DNA of 64,000 bases from assembly GCA_964522015.1 (NCBI GenBank), contig CAZFST010000010.1:1-64000 (forward strand), read 5' to 3'. Of this stretch, positions 32,323 through 42,514 are shown one piece after another (within the stretch, counting starts at the first letter, position 1; each line of letters starts with the position of its first letter). The notes below the pieces were generated by a model. The model was given only the letters and a program-made list of their open reading frames with translations, was not told the DNA's origin and did no database searches. The stretch comes from QQWI01 sp964522015 (GTDB lineage: Bacteria > Bacillota > Clostridia > Peptostreptococcales > Acidaminobacteraceae). Made by a program: the position numbers and the translations under genes.

Positions 32323-34326
32323 CTAGTCTTCAATGACAAAAGAAGCGGTTTGATCCTCTAACTGACTGGCAATCTCATTTAAATCTTGAGCTGATACAGT
32401 GATATTCTTGATCATACTATCTTGAACATCTAAGCCGGCAGCGATTTCTTCTGCTGTGGCGGCGCTTTCTTCTACAGAGGCTGAAATCGCTTCTAATGCT
32501 GATAAAGATAGCTCTTTAGAGAGTGTTATATTTTTGTTGGTTGCCACCAGTGTATTCACAAGGCTGAAATTCTCTTCAACACTCACGGCGATATCTTGTA
32601 ATGCATTTTGCATTGTTGTCAATTTCGTCTGTGCGTCCAGTAATTGATTACTGGTATTGTCAATGCCTGATTTAACGGTATCGATATTCTCAACAATGGC
32701 TGTGGTGATGGTGTTTATATCACCGGTGGACTGGGCTGTTTGCTCAGCGAGTTTTCTGATTTCATCTGCCACCACCGCAAATCCTCTTCCATGTTCACCA
32801 GCTCTGGCTGCTTCAATTGATGCATTCAGAGCCAACAGATTGGTTTGCTCAGCAATGGATTTGATAACAGTTAAGATGCCAGTGATTTTTTGTGACGAGG
32901 TTGCTAAACCCTCCACCTCTGATTTTAAGTGGTTACTAGAATGGATAGTTTGATCAAATTGTTCAGTCATTACCGTGATTTGTTGGTTTGAATTTTTTTG
33001 ATGTGACTCAATACGTTGTGTACTCATAACAATTAAGTCAGATATGTTTTGGTTTTGAGCGATTTGTTCTGACAGATGATGCAAATTAGTGACGCTTTCT
33101 GTCACATCTTTGGCTTGTTCTTGAATAGCCATGGTGAATTCAGCAAAGCCCATGTTGATTTCAGTGATTGTCTTTGAACCAGCTTTTGTTTCTTCAGTTA
33201 AAGAACCAGCTTGCTCTTCTAGATGGATAATGGCGGTTTTAAGAGAATGAATCACGCCATTGATATTAGTGGAAAGGGACATGACGCTTCTAGCTAATTG
33301 TCCAGTCTCATCTGGGTTGATCAGTGTCTTTTGACTGGCAACCTGAATAGGTCTAAAGTCGTTTTTAGCCATCTGATTGAGCACAGATGTCAATTGAATA
33401 ATGGGTTTTATTAAATTGATTCTGAAACTGATAATGATATACAAAACCATGGCGATTAAAATCAGCAAAACAATGCCATTTGTCATCAGCATGGTGAAAA
33501 TACGTTGATTATAAACTCCTAAACTGTAATCGATTCTAATAGCCCCAATAACAGAACCCTCTGCCGCATCGGTAAGGGGCTGATAGTGCTGTAGTGTCGT
33601 GTTTGATGTCACATCAAAGGTTTCCCCGGCATAGACTTTCTTTAAATTACTCTGGGTAGTAGGGTCCAAGGTTGTAATTGCCTTTTGTTCATTGGCTGTT
33701 TCTGCTGGATTAGAAGTCTGCAGAAGCATCTCAAGATCAAACACATTGACATGGGCATCGGATATTTTAATAAACTCATTTAGAAAGGATTCTGCATAAC
33801 CAATTTGAACCGTTCCAATAACAGTAGAACCATCTAAAATTGGAGCAATAGCTCTTATAGCAACCCCCGAACTCCCTGTAGCAGTACCCGCCAATAACTC
33901 TCCCTTAAGTGCTTTTGCCACGAAGGGCTGTGAGCTCTTATCATCCCCAGATTTTTCTGGATTGTGGGCTCGGTATAAAACGATACCCTCTTTATCACCG
34001 ACTTCTAAAATACTGATTTCTAAATCCTTCATAAGCAGTTCAAAACTTTGATTTGCTATTTTTGTGATAACATCTGTTTCTTGGTTGTTCACAGCAGTCA
34101 TTAGTTCTGAATTTTGTCCTAACAATGTGGCAAGTGACAGAGCATCTACCTGATGTGTTTCCATTACACCATCTAATAATGCCACTGAAGCCTTAAGGGA
34201 TGCTTTGGCATCGGCCATGGATTGACGGTAGTCGTTTAATGAAAGGAAAACTAACGCACACATGATGATAATCAGGAGTGCTGTCAAAATACTAACAAGT
34301 CTAGTTGAGATACTTTTAAACTTCAT
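32323..34326 (-). CDS. Methyl-accepting chemotaxis protein
   Basis: A 667-residue chemoreceptor. One membrane helix near the start (about 12-32) and a second near 295-320 bracket an extracellular double-Cache-like sensor with DKEGIVLYRAHNPEKSGDD. HAMP follows, then the cytoplasmic signalling tip with the hallmark segment IAEQTNLLALNASIEAARAGEHGRGFAVVADEIRKLAEQ. Signals pass to CheA/CheW. The start at 34326 follows GGAGG with 5 bases spacing; the frame is open to 34395. The ligand is unknown. The gene is monocistronic, set apart by a terminator upstream. Confidence 0.9.
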   Translation of the reverse strand: MKFKSISTRLVSILTALLIIIMCALVFLSLNDYRQSMADAKASLKASVALLDGVMETHQVDALSLATLLGQNSELMTAVNNQETDVITKIANQSFELLMKDLEISILEVGDKEGIVLYRAHNPEKSGDDKSSQPFVAKALKGELLAGTATGSSGVAIRAIAPILDGSTVIGTVQIGYAESFLNEFIKISDAHVNVFDLEMLLQTSNPAETANEQKAITTLDPTTQSNLKKVYAGETFDVTSNTTLQHYQPLTDAAEGSVIGAIRIDYSLGVYNQRIFTMLMTNGIVLLILIAMVLYIIISFRINLIKPIIQLTSVLNQMAKNDFRPIQVASQKTLINPDETGQLARSVMSLSTNINGVIHSLKTAIIHLEEQAGSLTEETKAGSKTITEINMGFAEFTMAIQEQAKDVTESVTNLHHLSEQIAQNQNISDLIVMSTQRIESHQKNSNQQITVMTEQFDQTIHSSNHLKSEVEGLATSSQKITGILTVIKSIAEQTNLLALNASIEAARAGEHGRGFAVVADEIRKLAEQTAQSTGDINTITTAIVENIDTVKSGIDNTSNQLLDAQTKLTTMQNALQDIAVSVEENFSLVNTLVATNKNITLSKELSLSALEAISASVEESAATAEEIAAGLDVQDSMIKNITVSAQDLNEIASQLEDQTASFVIED

Positions 34327-34408
34327 GGGGACCTCCATATCTGCAGCCAAAGGAGCGCTGGTGTTAATCATTATATGGAGAAATACCCCCAACAACTAGG
34401 CCCGAAAC

Positions 34409-34440
34409 AAAAAAAATAAGGGTCAGATGACTGACCCTTA
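34409..34440 (-). terminator. Terminator of the upstream GNAT gene
   Basis: On the minus strand, AAGGGTCAG-TCAT-CTGACCCTT is followed by a run of eight T's, a textbook intrinsic terminator between the acetyltransferase and chemoreceptor genes. Confidence 0.9.
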
Positions 34441-34445
34441 CCAGT

Positions 34446-34877
34446 TTAGTTGCTCCAATTGCAATTGTAACGCTTTAAATCCAGTGGATGATCTTTGATG
34501 ATCTTGCAAGTAAACCCGTTGCCTCTTAAAAAATCAACGGCTTCATCTCCAACTTCTGCTTCAATGCTTGAATAATCTCTCTGAGCCACGGCATATTTAA
34601 ACAAACGCTTGCCGTAACCCTTACGGCGGTGCTCAGGTGCAACCGCCACATGCCGTAGGACAAAGTGACCTTTGTCGATTTCTGAACCGCCAATAATGCC
34701 AACTGGTATCTCGTCGATTTCAAGGACATAGAATTGGCCTTGTGATTTACCGTAAATGGATTGTGCAATGTCCTGAATTTTACCAGGTGTTGGTGCAACC
34801 AGGCACATGGCAAATAAGGCCGAAATTACTGGGTTGCTGTAAATTTCTGTTGGGGATACAATTTTTCTAATGTTCAT
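34446..34877 (-). CDS. GNAT acetyltransferase
   Basis: A 143-residue GNAT enzyme, which would transfer acetyl from acetyl-CoA. Motif A, the CoA pyrophosphate loop, is RHVAVAPEHRRKGYGKRLFKYA. The preceding strand VGIIGGSEID and the C-terminal EAVDFLRGNGFTCKIIK are also typical. The start at 34877 is chosen because GAGGTG precedes it; the frame runs open to 34907. The substrate is not predictable. Confidence 0.82.
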   Translation of the reverse strand: MNIRKIVSPTEIYSNPVISALFAMCLVAPTPGKIQDIAQSIYGKSQGQFYVLEIDEIPVGIIGGSEIDKGHFVLRHVAVAPEHRRKGYGKRLFKYAVAQRDYSSIEAEVGDEAVDFLRGNGFTCKIIKDHPLDLKRYNCNWSN

Positions 34878-35007
34878 ATAGTCACCTCTTTCATAATTGT
34901 ACCACAAAACTCCCTATCGGTGAAATGGGTTTTCGGTTATACTAAAAATAGGGATTAGGGTCCCGCCTTCACCAGAGGGCACGGAAAAGGAAAAGAGAGG
35001 CAAGTGT

Positions 35008-38000
35008 ATGTTTTTTAAGAAAAATAATGTTCCAGAGCCACAACGTCACCGCCAGGTTTCTCATAGAACAAGAATATCATCCAGTACTGTCTTATTGATT
35101 CTCATATTTATGATAGGGCTGTTCAGTTCAGGCTGTGGTGCGGTAGAAGATTTAATATCAGACTTGACCAATCAAAAGCCGACATTCAACAAAAACCTAG
35201 ATCAACTGCCAATTGGGGAGTCCTTAGAAGGCTTTACATTGATGGATAAGATTTATTCTCAGGACTACCAAGCGGATGTGTATTTATTTGCTCATCAAAA
35301 GAATGGGGGACAAGTGGTTTATGTGGCCTCAGATGATCAAAATAAATGGTTTAATATTTCCTTTAAAACCCCTGCAGTAGACAACACGGGTGTGAATCAT
35401 ATTCTTGAGCACACCGTACTGGAAGGTTCACAAAAGTATCGGGTAAAGTCACCCTTCACTGAAATCTCCAAGCGTTCGGTGAGCACGTTTATGAATGCCT
35501 TTACTGGGGCCGATGTGACTTCCTATCCCTTTGCCAGCGAAAATCAAAAGGACTATGACAACTTAATGGCTGTCTACTTAGATGCCGTCTTTGCACCCCT
35601 TGTGGTAGACAATGCAACCCTCTTATCCCAAGAGGGTTGGCGATTTGAAGAAGATCCACAGACCAAAGGACTGGTTTTAAATGGGGTGGTTCTTAATGAA
35701 ATGCAAGGGGCTCTTTCCAATCAATATGATTATATTTACACTGAAATCCCTCAAGCACTCTATCCAGATACCAAGTATAGGTTTAACTCAGCTGGAAATC
35801 CTGAGGCCATTATTGACTTGACCCACGATCATTTAGTGGCCACCTATCATAAATATTATGCCCCAAGCAATGCTTGTGTCTTCTTTTATGGGGCCCTTGA
35901 AATTCAAGATAAGTTAGCTTATTTAAATGAGAATTACTATGACCAAATAGAACCACTTGCAGAGATTGAAGATTTTGCTTTCCAAGAACCCTTTGATAAG
36001 CCTAGAGAGTCTCTGAGCACCTATCCTTCAAGTGAGGATGCAACACCTGGAAACGATAGTATTCTTGCTTGGAGCGTAGCTGTCAACACTTCAGACCAGG
36101 AGCAAATAATGGGGCTTGAAATGTTTGCAGAACTTTTCGCCATTGGCCAGGAGGCGACCTTGTTTGAGGCCACTGTAGATCAAGGTTATGGTGAAAGCCT
36201 CTACAGTTACTTTGATACAGCCTACACACAGCCAATGCTGCAAATTCTATTGGAAGGGACCTCCGACGGCGAAATGGCTGCATTTGACCGTGCCGTTGTG
36301 CTCAGTTTAGAAAAAGTGGTAGCTGATGGTTTTGATAAAGAGAAAATAGCGGCTGTCCTCAATCAATACGAGCTGAGTTTCAAAATGGCGCTTACGCAAG
36401 CAGATCGGGGTCAAAATGCCTTGAATTTTGTGGAGAATGGGTTTATTGCTCATAAATCCCCCCTGATGGCCCTTAATCAACTGAACCATCTAAAGACCAT
36501 TAAAGGGCGCATTGAAGCCGGTGGTTACTTTGAAAACTTGGCAAAGGATTATTTGCTCAATAATAACCACGTGTCAAAGATTGTTTTCACCCCAGATCCT
36601 AAGCAAAATGCCAATCAAAAAAAGCAATTACACGAAAAGGGTCAGAAGCTTTTAAGCGCCATGAGTCAAGAACAAGTAGCCGCTGTCAAAAAAAAGATAG
36701 CCGATTATCAAGCTTATCAAGGGGAACCCCTGGATCAACAGGAACTGGCAAAACTCCCTTCCCTCACTCGGGATGATTTAGATTTAACCTACCCAGAGTC
36801 GGATTTTAAAGACAAAGAAATCAGTGGGGTCAGGGTGATTACCCATAAAGTGGCATCCAATGGTCTCACCCAAATCGCTTTATATTTTGACCTTAGTCAA
36901 TTGGACCAAAAGGCCCACCAGTATTTACCCCTCTTCACGGCCCTGATGTCGGATGTGGATACGACTTTGACCAAAAATGACCAACTGATGGATGATTTAA
37001 ATAGGGTTTCCAATGGGGTTGCATTTGAAACAATTTATAAGCAGGATATAAATGACCCCCTTAAGGTCTATCCTGTACTGCGGGTATCCTCAGTGTGTCT
37101 GAATCAAAACAGTGAGTTTGTTTTGCAAAAGATGACAGAGCTCTTGACAAAGCCCGTCTTGGACCAGAAGGAAATAGTTGAAAATGCATTGATTCAACTC
37201 ACTGTTGAACTCCGATATACCTTATCCAGTGAAGAGGATACCATTGCAAGTTCAAAGCTCAGAGCCTCTCTCTCCGCCGCAGGTGTGATGGAAGACCTGC
37301 GCTATACCGCTGGATTCAAAACCTTATCCGAGGATGAGATACAGTTTGAGTCACATTACCCAGTCATACTGGAAAACTTGAATTCGATTTCTAAGTTGGT
37401 CCTGAATCAAGAGGGGCTCACGGTTTCACTGGGGGCTGATGCTGCTGGCCTTAAATTGGCACGAAAAGCCCTTGAACCCTTGCTGCTCATGTTTCCCAAT
37501 GCATTTCCAGCAGAAGAGGGCGTAGTCAGAGGGTGGAACCCTGTTCCTAAAAAAGAAAACTTAGGAATTGCGGTTGCCTCAGAAATGAATTCAGTGCAAC
37601 TGGGTTTCAATGTTCAGTCTTTTGGAAAAATCTTAGAAGGACAGGATTTTGTGTTTGCTCAATTGCTAAATGATGGTTATATGTATGAAAAGATTCGACT
37701 TAAAGGTGGTGCTTATGGGGGTTATACCTATATCACGCAAACTGGAGATATGGTGTTTACGACCCATCGGGATCCCAATTTAGGAGCCTCTGTGGCGACA
37801 ATAAAAGGGATTGCAGACTATGTCAGGTCCATTTCATGGTCAGATCAAGAGATTGAAAATGCAGTGGTTTCAGTGGCGGGCCGTCTGTTTCAGGGAGATG
37901 ATGTCTTTAGAAATGTGGATGGAGATGTCTACTATCTGATGATGCCTGAAAGCAGTGGTGGACCTTCCTTTGAGGTGCTTTTAGATGGTATATTCAGGAC

Positions 38001-38148
38001 CTCTGATGGTGAAAAGGGACGTTTTATTAATAAGATTACTAAAGGGCTAGCAGAAAGTTCTTTGGTAGTGGTTGGTGCTGAGGCCACTTTAATTCAGGAG
38101 AAGCAACTGTTTGATCGAATTATCAAACCCCTAGAGGATTTAAAATAA
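35008..38148 (+). CDS. M16C family zinc metallopeptidase lipoprotein
   Basis: This 1046-residue protein has a signal peptide ending in a lipobox (LFSSGC, Cys at about residue 43), so it is a surface lipoprotein. It matches presequence-protease-type M16C peptidases. The inverted zinc motif is H131-x-x-E134-H135 in NHILEHTVLEG, and NEMQGAL supplies the distal Glu. The four-domain layout (two M16 halves with the M16C-associated domain) fits the length. It probably degrades peptides outside the cell, consistent with amino-acid fermentation. AGAGAGGC lies before the ATG. Confidence 0.88.
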   Translation: MFFKKNNVPEPQRHRQVSHRTRISSSTVLLILIFMIGLFSSGCGAVEDLISDLTNQKPTFNKNLDQLPIGESLEGFTLMDKIYSQDYQADVYLFAHQKNGGQVVYVASDDQNKWFNISFKTPAVDNTGVNHILEHTVLEGSQKYRVKSPFTEISKRSVSTFMNAFTGADVTSYPFASENQKDYDNLMAVYLDAVFAPLVVDNATLLSQEGWRFEEDPQTKGLVLNGVVLNEMQGALSNQYDYIYTEIPQALYPDTKYRFNSAGNPEAIIDLTHDHLVATYHKYYAPSNACVFFYGALEIQDKLAYLNENYYDQIEPLAEIEDFAFQEPFDKPRESLSTYPSSEDATPGNDSILAWSVAVNTSDQEQIMGLEMFAELFAIGQEATLFEATVDQGYGESLYSYFDTAYTQPMLQILLEGTSDGEMAAFDRAVVLSLEKVVADGFDKEKIAAVLNQYELSFKMALTQADRGQNALNFVENGFIAHKSPLMALNQLNHLKTIKGRIEAGGYFENLAKDYLLNNNHVSKIVFTPDPKQNANQKKQLHEKGQKLLSAMSQEQVAAVKKKIADYQAYQGEPLDQQELAKLPSLTRDDLDLTYPESDFKDKEISGVRVITHKVASNGLTQIALYFDLSQLDQKAHQYLPLFTALMSDVDTTLTKNDQLMDDLNRVSNGVAFETIYKQDINDPLKVYPVLRVSSVCLNQNSEFVLQKMTELLTKPVLDQKEIVENALIQLTVELRYTLSSEEDTIASSKLRASLSAAGVMEDLRYTAGFKTLSEDEIQFESHYPVILENLNSISKLVLNQEGLTVSLGADAAGLKLARKALEPLLLMFPNAFPAEEGVVRGWNPVPKKENLGIAVASEMNSVQLGFNVQSFGKILEGQDFVFAQLLNDGYMYEKIRLKGGAYGGYTYITQTGDMVFTTHRDPNLGASVATIKGIADYVRSISWSDQEIENAVVSVAGRLFQGDDVFRNVDGDVYYLMMPESSGGPSFEVLLDGIFRTSDGEKGRFINKITKGLAESSLVVVGAEATLIQEKQLFDRIIKPLEDLK

Positions 38149-38318
38149 CATAAACTATAATTCAGTTTATCCCCATGCAATATAAACTATTAGTGACTTA
38201 GATTCACTGATATAATAAGTAGTGGACTGTTATGTTTTGATAGCACTCATGGTATGAGTGTCAAAAATATTTTTTCAAAACAGACAATCAAAAAATGACA
38301 AGGTAGAGGAGAATTGAA

Positions 38319-39050
38319 ATGTCTTTTAACAGAAATGCACGAGGTTTTATCAAAATGGGTATGATGGCGTTGATCTTGGTTTTAACCATGGGGCTATTGG
38401 CAACTGGTTGTAGCACGACTAAAACCACAGGAACTGAAACAAAAACTGAAGCGACTACTGAAGCAACCACTGAAGCAGCAACTGAAGCGGTCACTGCAGA
38501 GCAACCTAAACTGGATGGTATCCCAACCGATAGACCAGTGGCAACAATTACGATGAGTACTGGTGAAACCATTGCCATTGCCCTTTATCCAGAATTTGCA
38601 CCCAACACAGTCAACAATTTTATTGAATTGGCTGAGGCTAAATTTTATGATGGTGTGATTTTTCACCGGATTATCAAAGACTTTATGATTCAAGGTGGAG
38701 ATCCAGATGGTACAGGTATGGGTGGTCCAGGCTACGGCATACCAGGGGAATTTGCATCTAATGGGTTTGAAAATGGACTGAAGCATGGCCCAGGTGTTAT
38801 TTCAATGGCCCGCTCGCAGGCCCCTGACTCTGCGGGTTCACAATTCTTTATTTGCCACGGGGAAACAAGCTTTTTGGATGGGGAGTATGCGACTTTTGGT
38901 GTTGTGGCAGAAGGTATGGAAGTTGTGAATCAATTGGCTAATGTTAAAACAGGTGCTGAAGATAGACCAGTAGAAGATGTTGTGATGAAATCCATTACCA
39001 TTGAACGAAATGGTTACACCTTTGACGCTGTAAAAAAAGTAGGCCAGTAA
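38319..39050 (+). CDS. Cyclophilin-type peptidyl-prolyl isomerase lipoprotein
   Basis: A 243-residue lipoprotein: signal peptide, lipobox LATGC (Cys near residue 31), a Thr/Glu-Ala-rich linker (TEATTEAATEAVT), then a cyclophilin domain. Active-site features include VIFHRIIKDFMIQGGDPDGTGMGGPGYG, SMARSQAPDSAGSQFFI and FGVVAEGMEVVNQLA. It should catalyse proline isomerisation in proteins outside the membrane. GAGGAG precedes the ATG. The tag gene starts right after its stop. Confidence 0.9.
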   Translation: MSFNRNARGFIKMGMMALILVLTMGLLATGCSTTKTTGTETKTEATTEATTEAATEAVTAEQPKLDGIPTDRPVATITMSTGETIAIALYPEFAPNTVNNFIELAEAKFYDGVIFHRIIKDFMIQGGDPDGTGMGGPGYGIPGEFASNGFENGLKHGPGVISMARSQAPDSAGSQFFICHGETSFLDGEYATFGVVAEGMEVVNQLANVKTGAEDRPVEDVVMKSITIERNGYTFDAVKKVGQ

Positions 39051-39644
39051 ATGGAAACTTTTGCGTCTGAAAGAGGGATCTCGTTATCAAGATGTCATTG
39101 GGCTGGTACTGACCCGCTATACTGCGACTACCACGATCATGAATGGGGGGTTCCTGTACACACAGACCAAAAGTTGTTTGAAATGTTGATTCTAGAAGGG
39201 GCTCAAGCGGGCCTCTCCTGGATCACTATTCTAAGAAGGCGATCAGGTTATTTAACAGTTTTTGACCAGTTGGATTGGCAAGTATGTGCCTGTTATTCAG
39301 ATGCACAGTTGGAGGAGAAACTTTTAAACCCTGGCATCATTCGAAATCGGTTGAAAGTCTTTTCTGTTCGCAGCAATGCCTTGGCATTTGGAAAAATCGT
39401 AGAAGAGTTTGGTAGTTTTGATTCATATTTATGGGCCTTTGTGAAGGGTGTACCCATTGTGAATCAATGGGAGAACATGTCTCAGGTGCCTGCGACTTCG
39501 GTTGAAAGCGACCTACTCAGTAAAGATCTGAAAAAGCGAGGTTTTAAGTTTGTTGGATCAACCATTATGTATGCTTATATGCAGGCAGTTGGCATGGTAA
39601 ATGACCATACAAGGGATTGTTTTTTGAGGGGAAGTCATGACTAG
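39051..39644 (+). CDS. tag: DNA-3-methyladenine glycosylase I
   Basis: A 197-residue base-excision glycosylase that removes 3-methyladenine. It shows RCHWAGTDPLYCDYHDHEWGVP at the start, the FEMLILEGAQAGLSW segment with the catalytic Glu, and the C-terminal zinc ligands in VNDHTRDCF; the Cys and His zinc ligands of Tag are therefore present. ATG follows the cyclophilin stop directly with no clear SD, so translation is probably coupled. It overlaps the CDF gene by 8 bases. Confidence 0.92.
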   Translation: METFASERGISLSRCHWAGTDPLYCDYHDHEWGVPVHTDQKLFEMLILEGAQAGLSWITILRRRSGYLTVFDQLDWQVCACYSDAQLEEKLLNPGIIRNRLKVFSVRSNALAFGKIVEEFGSFDSYLWAFVKGVPIVNQWENMSQVPATSVESDLLSKDLKKRGFKFVGSTIMYAYMQAVGMVNDHTRDCFLRGSHD

Positions 39645-40524
39645 AAATAAAGAAATTCAAACCGTTGCTATAATGGGGATTATAGGGAATATTCTGCTCC
39701 TTGGCATCAAGCTCTTGGTAGGGTTTACAACCATGAGTCAAGCCATGATTGCTGATGGACTTAATAGTGCAGGGGACGTATTTGCCTCGGCCATGACCTT
39801 TATTGGCAATGCCATTTCGTCAAAACCTCAAGATGAAGATCATCCTTATGGTCATGGCAAAGCAGAATATTTGTTTTCCCTGATTATCAGCCTATCCCTA
39901 CTCTTAGTAGCCTTCGCTATTTTCAGAAGCAGTCTTTCCAGCTTGATCAATCAAGAGACCTATCGCTTTTCCATTTGGCTCGTGGTTGTGGCGGTGGTGA
40001 CGATTGTTTCTAAAGCTTGTTTTTATGTGTATGCCAATAAAATCGGTAAAAAACATAATAGCATTTTAGCATTTGCAAATGCCCAAGATCATCGCAACGA
40101 TGTATTTGTCACCACACTGACCTTGGCCAGCGTTATCACCGGTTATTATAACTTGTTTATTGTGGATGCCATTGCTGGTATGGCCATTGCGATATGGATT
40201 GCCTTCACGGGTTTTAAGATATTTTCATCTTCTTACCAAACCTTGATGGATACCACCCTTGATAAGGCCATTGTTCAAGACATGAAACTAAAAATTGAAG
40301 CCATTAAAGATGTGGATCATCTAGATACATTGGTCTCTAAACCAGTTGGACTGAACTACCTTTTGATCGTTAAGGTTTCTGTAGATGCTGAGCTAACCAT
40401 TTACCAAGGCCATTTAATAGCGAATCAAGTTAAACGATTATTATTAAACTATGAACTAGTCGATGATGTGGTGGTTCATTTGAATCCCACACAGTACCAC
40501 CCCCAACGGGATTACTTAAAGTAG
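39637..40524 (+). CDS. Cation diffusion facilitator transporter
   Basis: A 295-residue CDF exporter with six membrane helices and a cytosolic C-terminal domain. The metal-site motifs ADGLNSAGD (helix 2) and NAQDHRNDVF (helix 5) and the DEDHPYGHGKAEY loop are intact. It should export Zn, Fe or Mn against protons. It overlaps tag by 8 bases and lies 11 bases before the aminopeptidase gene, so it is inside an operon. The metal cannot be assigned. Confidence 0.88.
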   Translation: MTRNKEIQTVAIMGIIGNILLLGIKLLVGFTTMSQAMIADGLNSAGDVFASAMTFIGNAISSKPQDEDHPYGHGKAEYLFSLIISLSLLLVAFAIFRSSLSSLINQETYRFSIWLVVVAVVTIVSKACFYVYANKIGKKHNSILAFANAQDHRNDVFVTTLTLASVITGYYNLFIVDAIAGMAIAIWIAFTGFKIFSSSYQTLMDTTLDKAIVQDMKLKIEAIKDVDHLDTLVSKPVGLNYLLIVKVSVDAELTIYQGHLIANQVKRLLLNYELVDDVVVHLNPTQYHPQRDYLK

Positions 40525-40535
40525 AGGTATATTTT

Positions 40536-42302
40536 ATGACGAAAATTGAAGCACTAAGATCTGCAATGGTCAAAGCTGGGATTGACGCGTATCTTGTTCC
40601 GAGTTTTGATGCCCACCAAAGTGAATATGTTGCTGATTATTTTAAAACGAGACAGTGGCTTACGGATTTCACTGGATCAGCGGGTACTGCAGTGGTGACC
40701 CTTGACCACGCTGGCCTTTGGACTGATGGCCGTTATCATACTCAGGCAGAAAGGGAATTGCTAGGTGGCCCATTTGAACTAGTTAAGCAGGGTCTACCTG
40801 GGGCTCCTACCTTTTCAGAATGGATTAGCACTCACTTATCTCCAGGCGGAGTGATCGGATTTGATGGCACGGTTTTTAGTCAAGGCAGTTTTGAACAGCT
40901 CAGCGCCCCGCTTTTAGAGAAGGGATTTAGTTTTAATTTTGAGCGTTGCCTACTGGAACCCATCTGGCTTGATAGGCCCGCATTTCCAAAGGCCCAAGTG
41001 ATGGACTTTCCATTGGCATATGCTGGGCAAAGTCGCACAGAAAAATTAGCTCGGGTCCGTAGTGAAATGGCCAGACTTGAAGCTCAGGCTTATATCATTC
41101 CAAATCTTGATGATATCGCATGGCTCATGAACATCCGTGGGGGGGATATTGCCTACTGCCCATTCGTGATTGCCTATTTGCTCATCACTGAGTCTGATAC
41201 CACTCTTTTTGTTCATGAAGAAAAATTACCTGCAGATCTTGTGAAATCATTTGCGCAAGAGGGCATATTGTTAAAGTCATACGAAACAGTGTTTGAGGAA
41301 GTTCAAAAATTACCCCTTAAAAAGTTTATGTGCGATCCTTTACAGATGAGTGCAAAACTGTTTGCATCACTGCCTGTGGGTTCAAAAGTTGTTGCAAAAG
41401 GTGATGTGGTTACCCGTTTTAAGGCATCAAAATCCGAAGTAGAGCTTCAAAATATCAGAAATAGCCAAGTGAAAGATGGCGTGGCTTTAGTGAACTTTTT
41501 AGATTGGCTTGAAGAAGCGGTTCCAAAGGGTGGCGTAACAGAACTTGACATTGCCAGTCAGCTGGTGGCATTTAGATCTAAGCAAGCTTTATTCTTACAA
41601 CCAAGTTTCAATACCATTGCTGGGTATGGGGCTAATGCAGCCATGATGCATTATGGGGCCACTGAAGAAAATCACGCAACATTGGCCAGTGAAGGCTTCT
41701 TGCTATTTGATTCTGGTGCGCAGTATATGGATGGCACAACAGATATCACAAGAACGGTGGCTCTTGGCCCTGTTTCAGAAGAAGCATGCAGGGACTATAC
41801 CCTAACCCTAAAATCCCATATTGGTTTAGCTCGGGCTGTATTTTTAAAAGGCACCTGTGGTCCCCATCTGGATATCTTAGCGAGAAGACCCATGTGGGAA
41901 AATGGATTGGATTATAAATGTGGTACTGGCCATGGTCTAGGGTATGTCTTAAGCGTCCACGAAGGCCCCCATACTATCCGGTGCAATCAAAATGATGTCC
42001 CGCTTGAAATCGGCATGCTGATTACCAACGAACCCGGTGTATACAAGCCTGGTCGTCACGGGATTCGCATTGAAAATACCCTCCTCGTATCCTTAAATCA
42101 AGAGACTGAATTCGGTACATTTTATGATTTTGAGACCATTTCTTACTGCCCAATCGACACGACACCATTAATCCTGTCGTTGATGTCCAGTGAAGAAATC
42201 GCATGGTTAAACCACTATCATAAGGGTGTCTTTGATGCTTTAAGCCCCTTTGTAGAAGGCCGTGTACTGGATAAGTTAACCCAGTGGACAAAAGCAATCT
42301 AA
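40536..42302 (+). CDS. pepP: Xaa-Pro aminopeptidase (M24B)
   Basis: A 588-residue cytosolic metallopeptidase that releases N-terminal residues before proline. Two creatinase-like N domains (YLVPSFDAHQSEYVADYF; DIAWLMNIRGGDI) precede the pita-bread catalytic domain. Metal ligands are seen in LFDSGAQYMDGTTDITR, the GTGHGLGYVLSVHEGPH segment, NEPGVYKPGRHGIRIEN. The three-domain length matches the long AMPP subtype. It serves peptide breakdown in an amino-acid fermenter. AGAGGT precedes the ATG. Confidence 0.9.
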   Translation: MTKIEALRSAMVKAGIDAYLVPSFDAHQSEYVADYFKTRQWLTDFTGSAGTAVVTLDHAGLWTDGRYHTQAERELLGGPFELVKQGLPGAPTFSEWISTHLSPGGVIGFDGTVFSQGSFEQLSAPLLEKGFSFNFERCLLEPIWLDRPAFPKAQVMDFPLAYAGQSRTEKLARVRSEMARLEAQAYIIPNLDDIAWLMNIRGGDIAYCPFVIAYLLITESDTTLFVHEEKLPADLVKSFAQEGILLKSYETVFEEVQKLPLKKFMCDPLQMSAKLFASLPVGSKVVAKGDVVTRFKASKSEVELQNIRNSQVKDGVALVNFLDWLEEAVPKGGVTELDIASQLVAFRSKQALFLQPSFNTIAGYGANAAMMHYGATEENHATLASEGFLLFDSGAQYMDGTTDITRTVALGPVSEEACRDYTLTLKSHIGLARAVFLKGTCGPHLDILARRPMWENGLDYKCGTGHGLGYVLSVHEGPHTIRCNQNDVPLEIGMLITNEPGVYKPGRHGIRIENTLLVSLNQETEFGTFYDFETISYCPIDTTPLILSLMSSEEIAWLNHYHKGVFDALSPFVEGRVLDKLTQWTKAI

Positions 42303-42318
42303 TTGGTGGTTGATTAGT

Positions 42319-42360
42319 GACATACTCCCACCACTTATAACAGTGGCGGCTTCTTGCCAG
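42319..42360 (+). other. Hairpin resembling an IS200/IS605 element end
   Basis: GACATACTCCC is followed by a stem CCACCACT-TATAAC-AGTGGCGG and CTTCTTGCCAG. IS200/IS605-type elements often end with such CATACTCCC plus hairpin plus TTCT sequences. No transposase or TnpB frame is nearby, so this would be only a relict end. Confidence 0.3.
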
Positions 42361-42388
42361 GGATGAGAAAAGAGCCATTAAGAATTAA

Positions 42389-42435
42389 AAAGGGTTACCC
42401 TTTCATGGTTGATTAAACCGAGAGGGTAGCCCTTT
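42389..42435. terminator. Terminator after the aminopeptidase gene
   Basis: 13-bp arms AAAGGGTTACCCT and AGGGTAGCCCTTT with one G-T pair enclose a loop that can form an inner GGTT/AACC stem. The T-run is clearer on the minus strand. Confidence 0.55.
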
Positions 42436-42514
42436 AAATGTAGGAAAATGGTAACAGTTATGTTATGATGTTAGTAGTGTATTGGAAACAACTGCGAAGA
42501 CTTGGAGGCTATAA

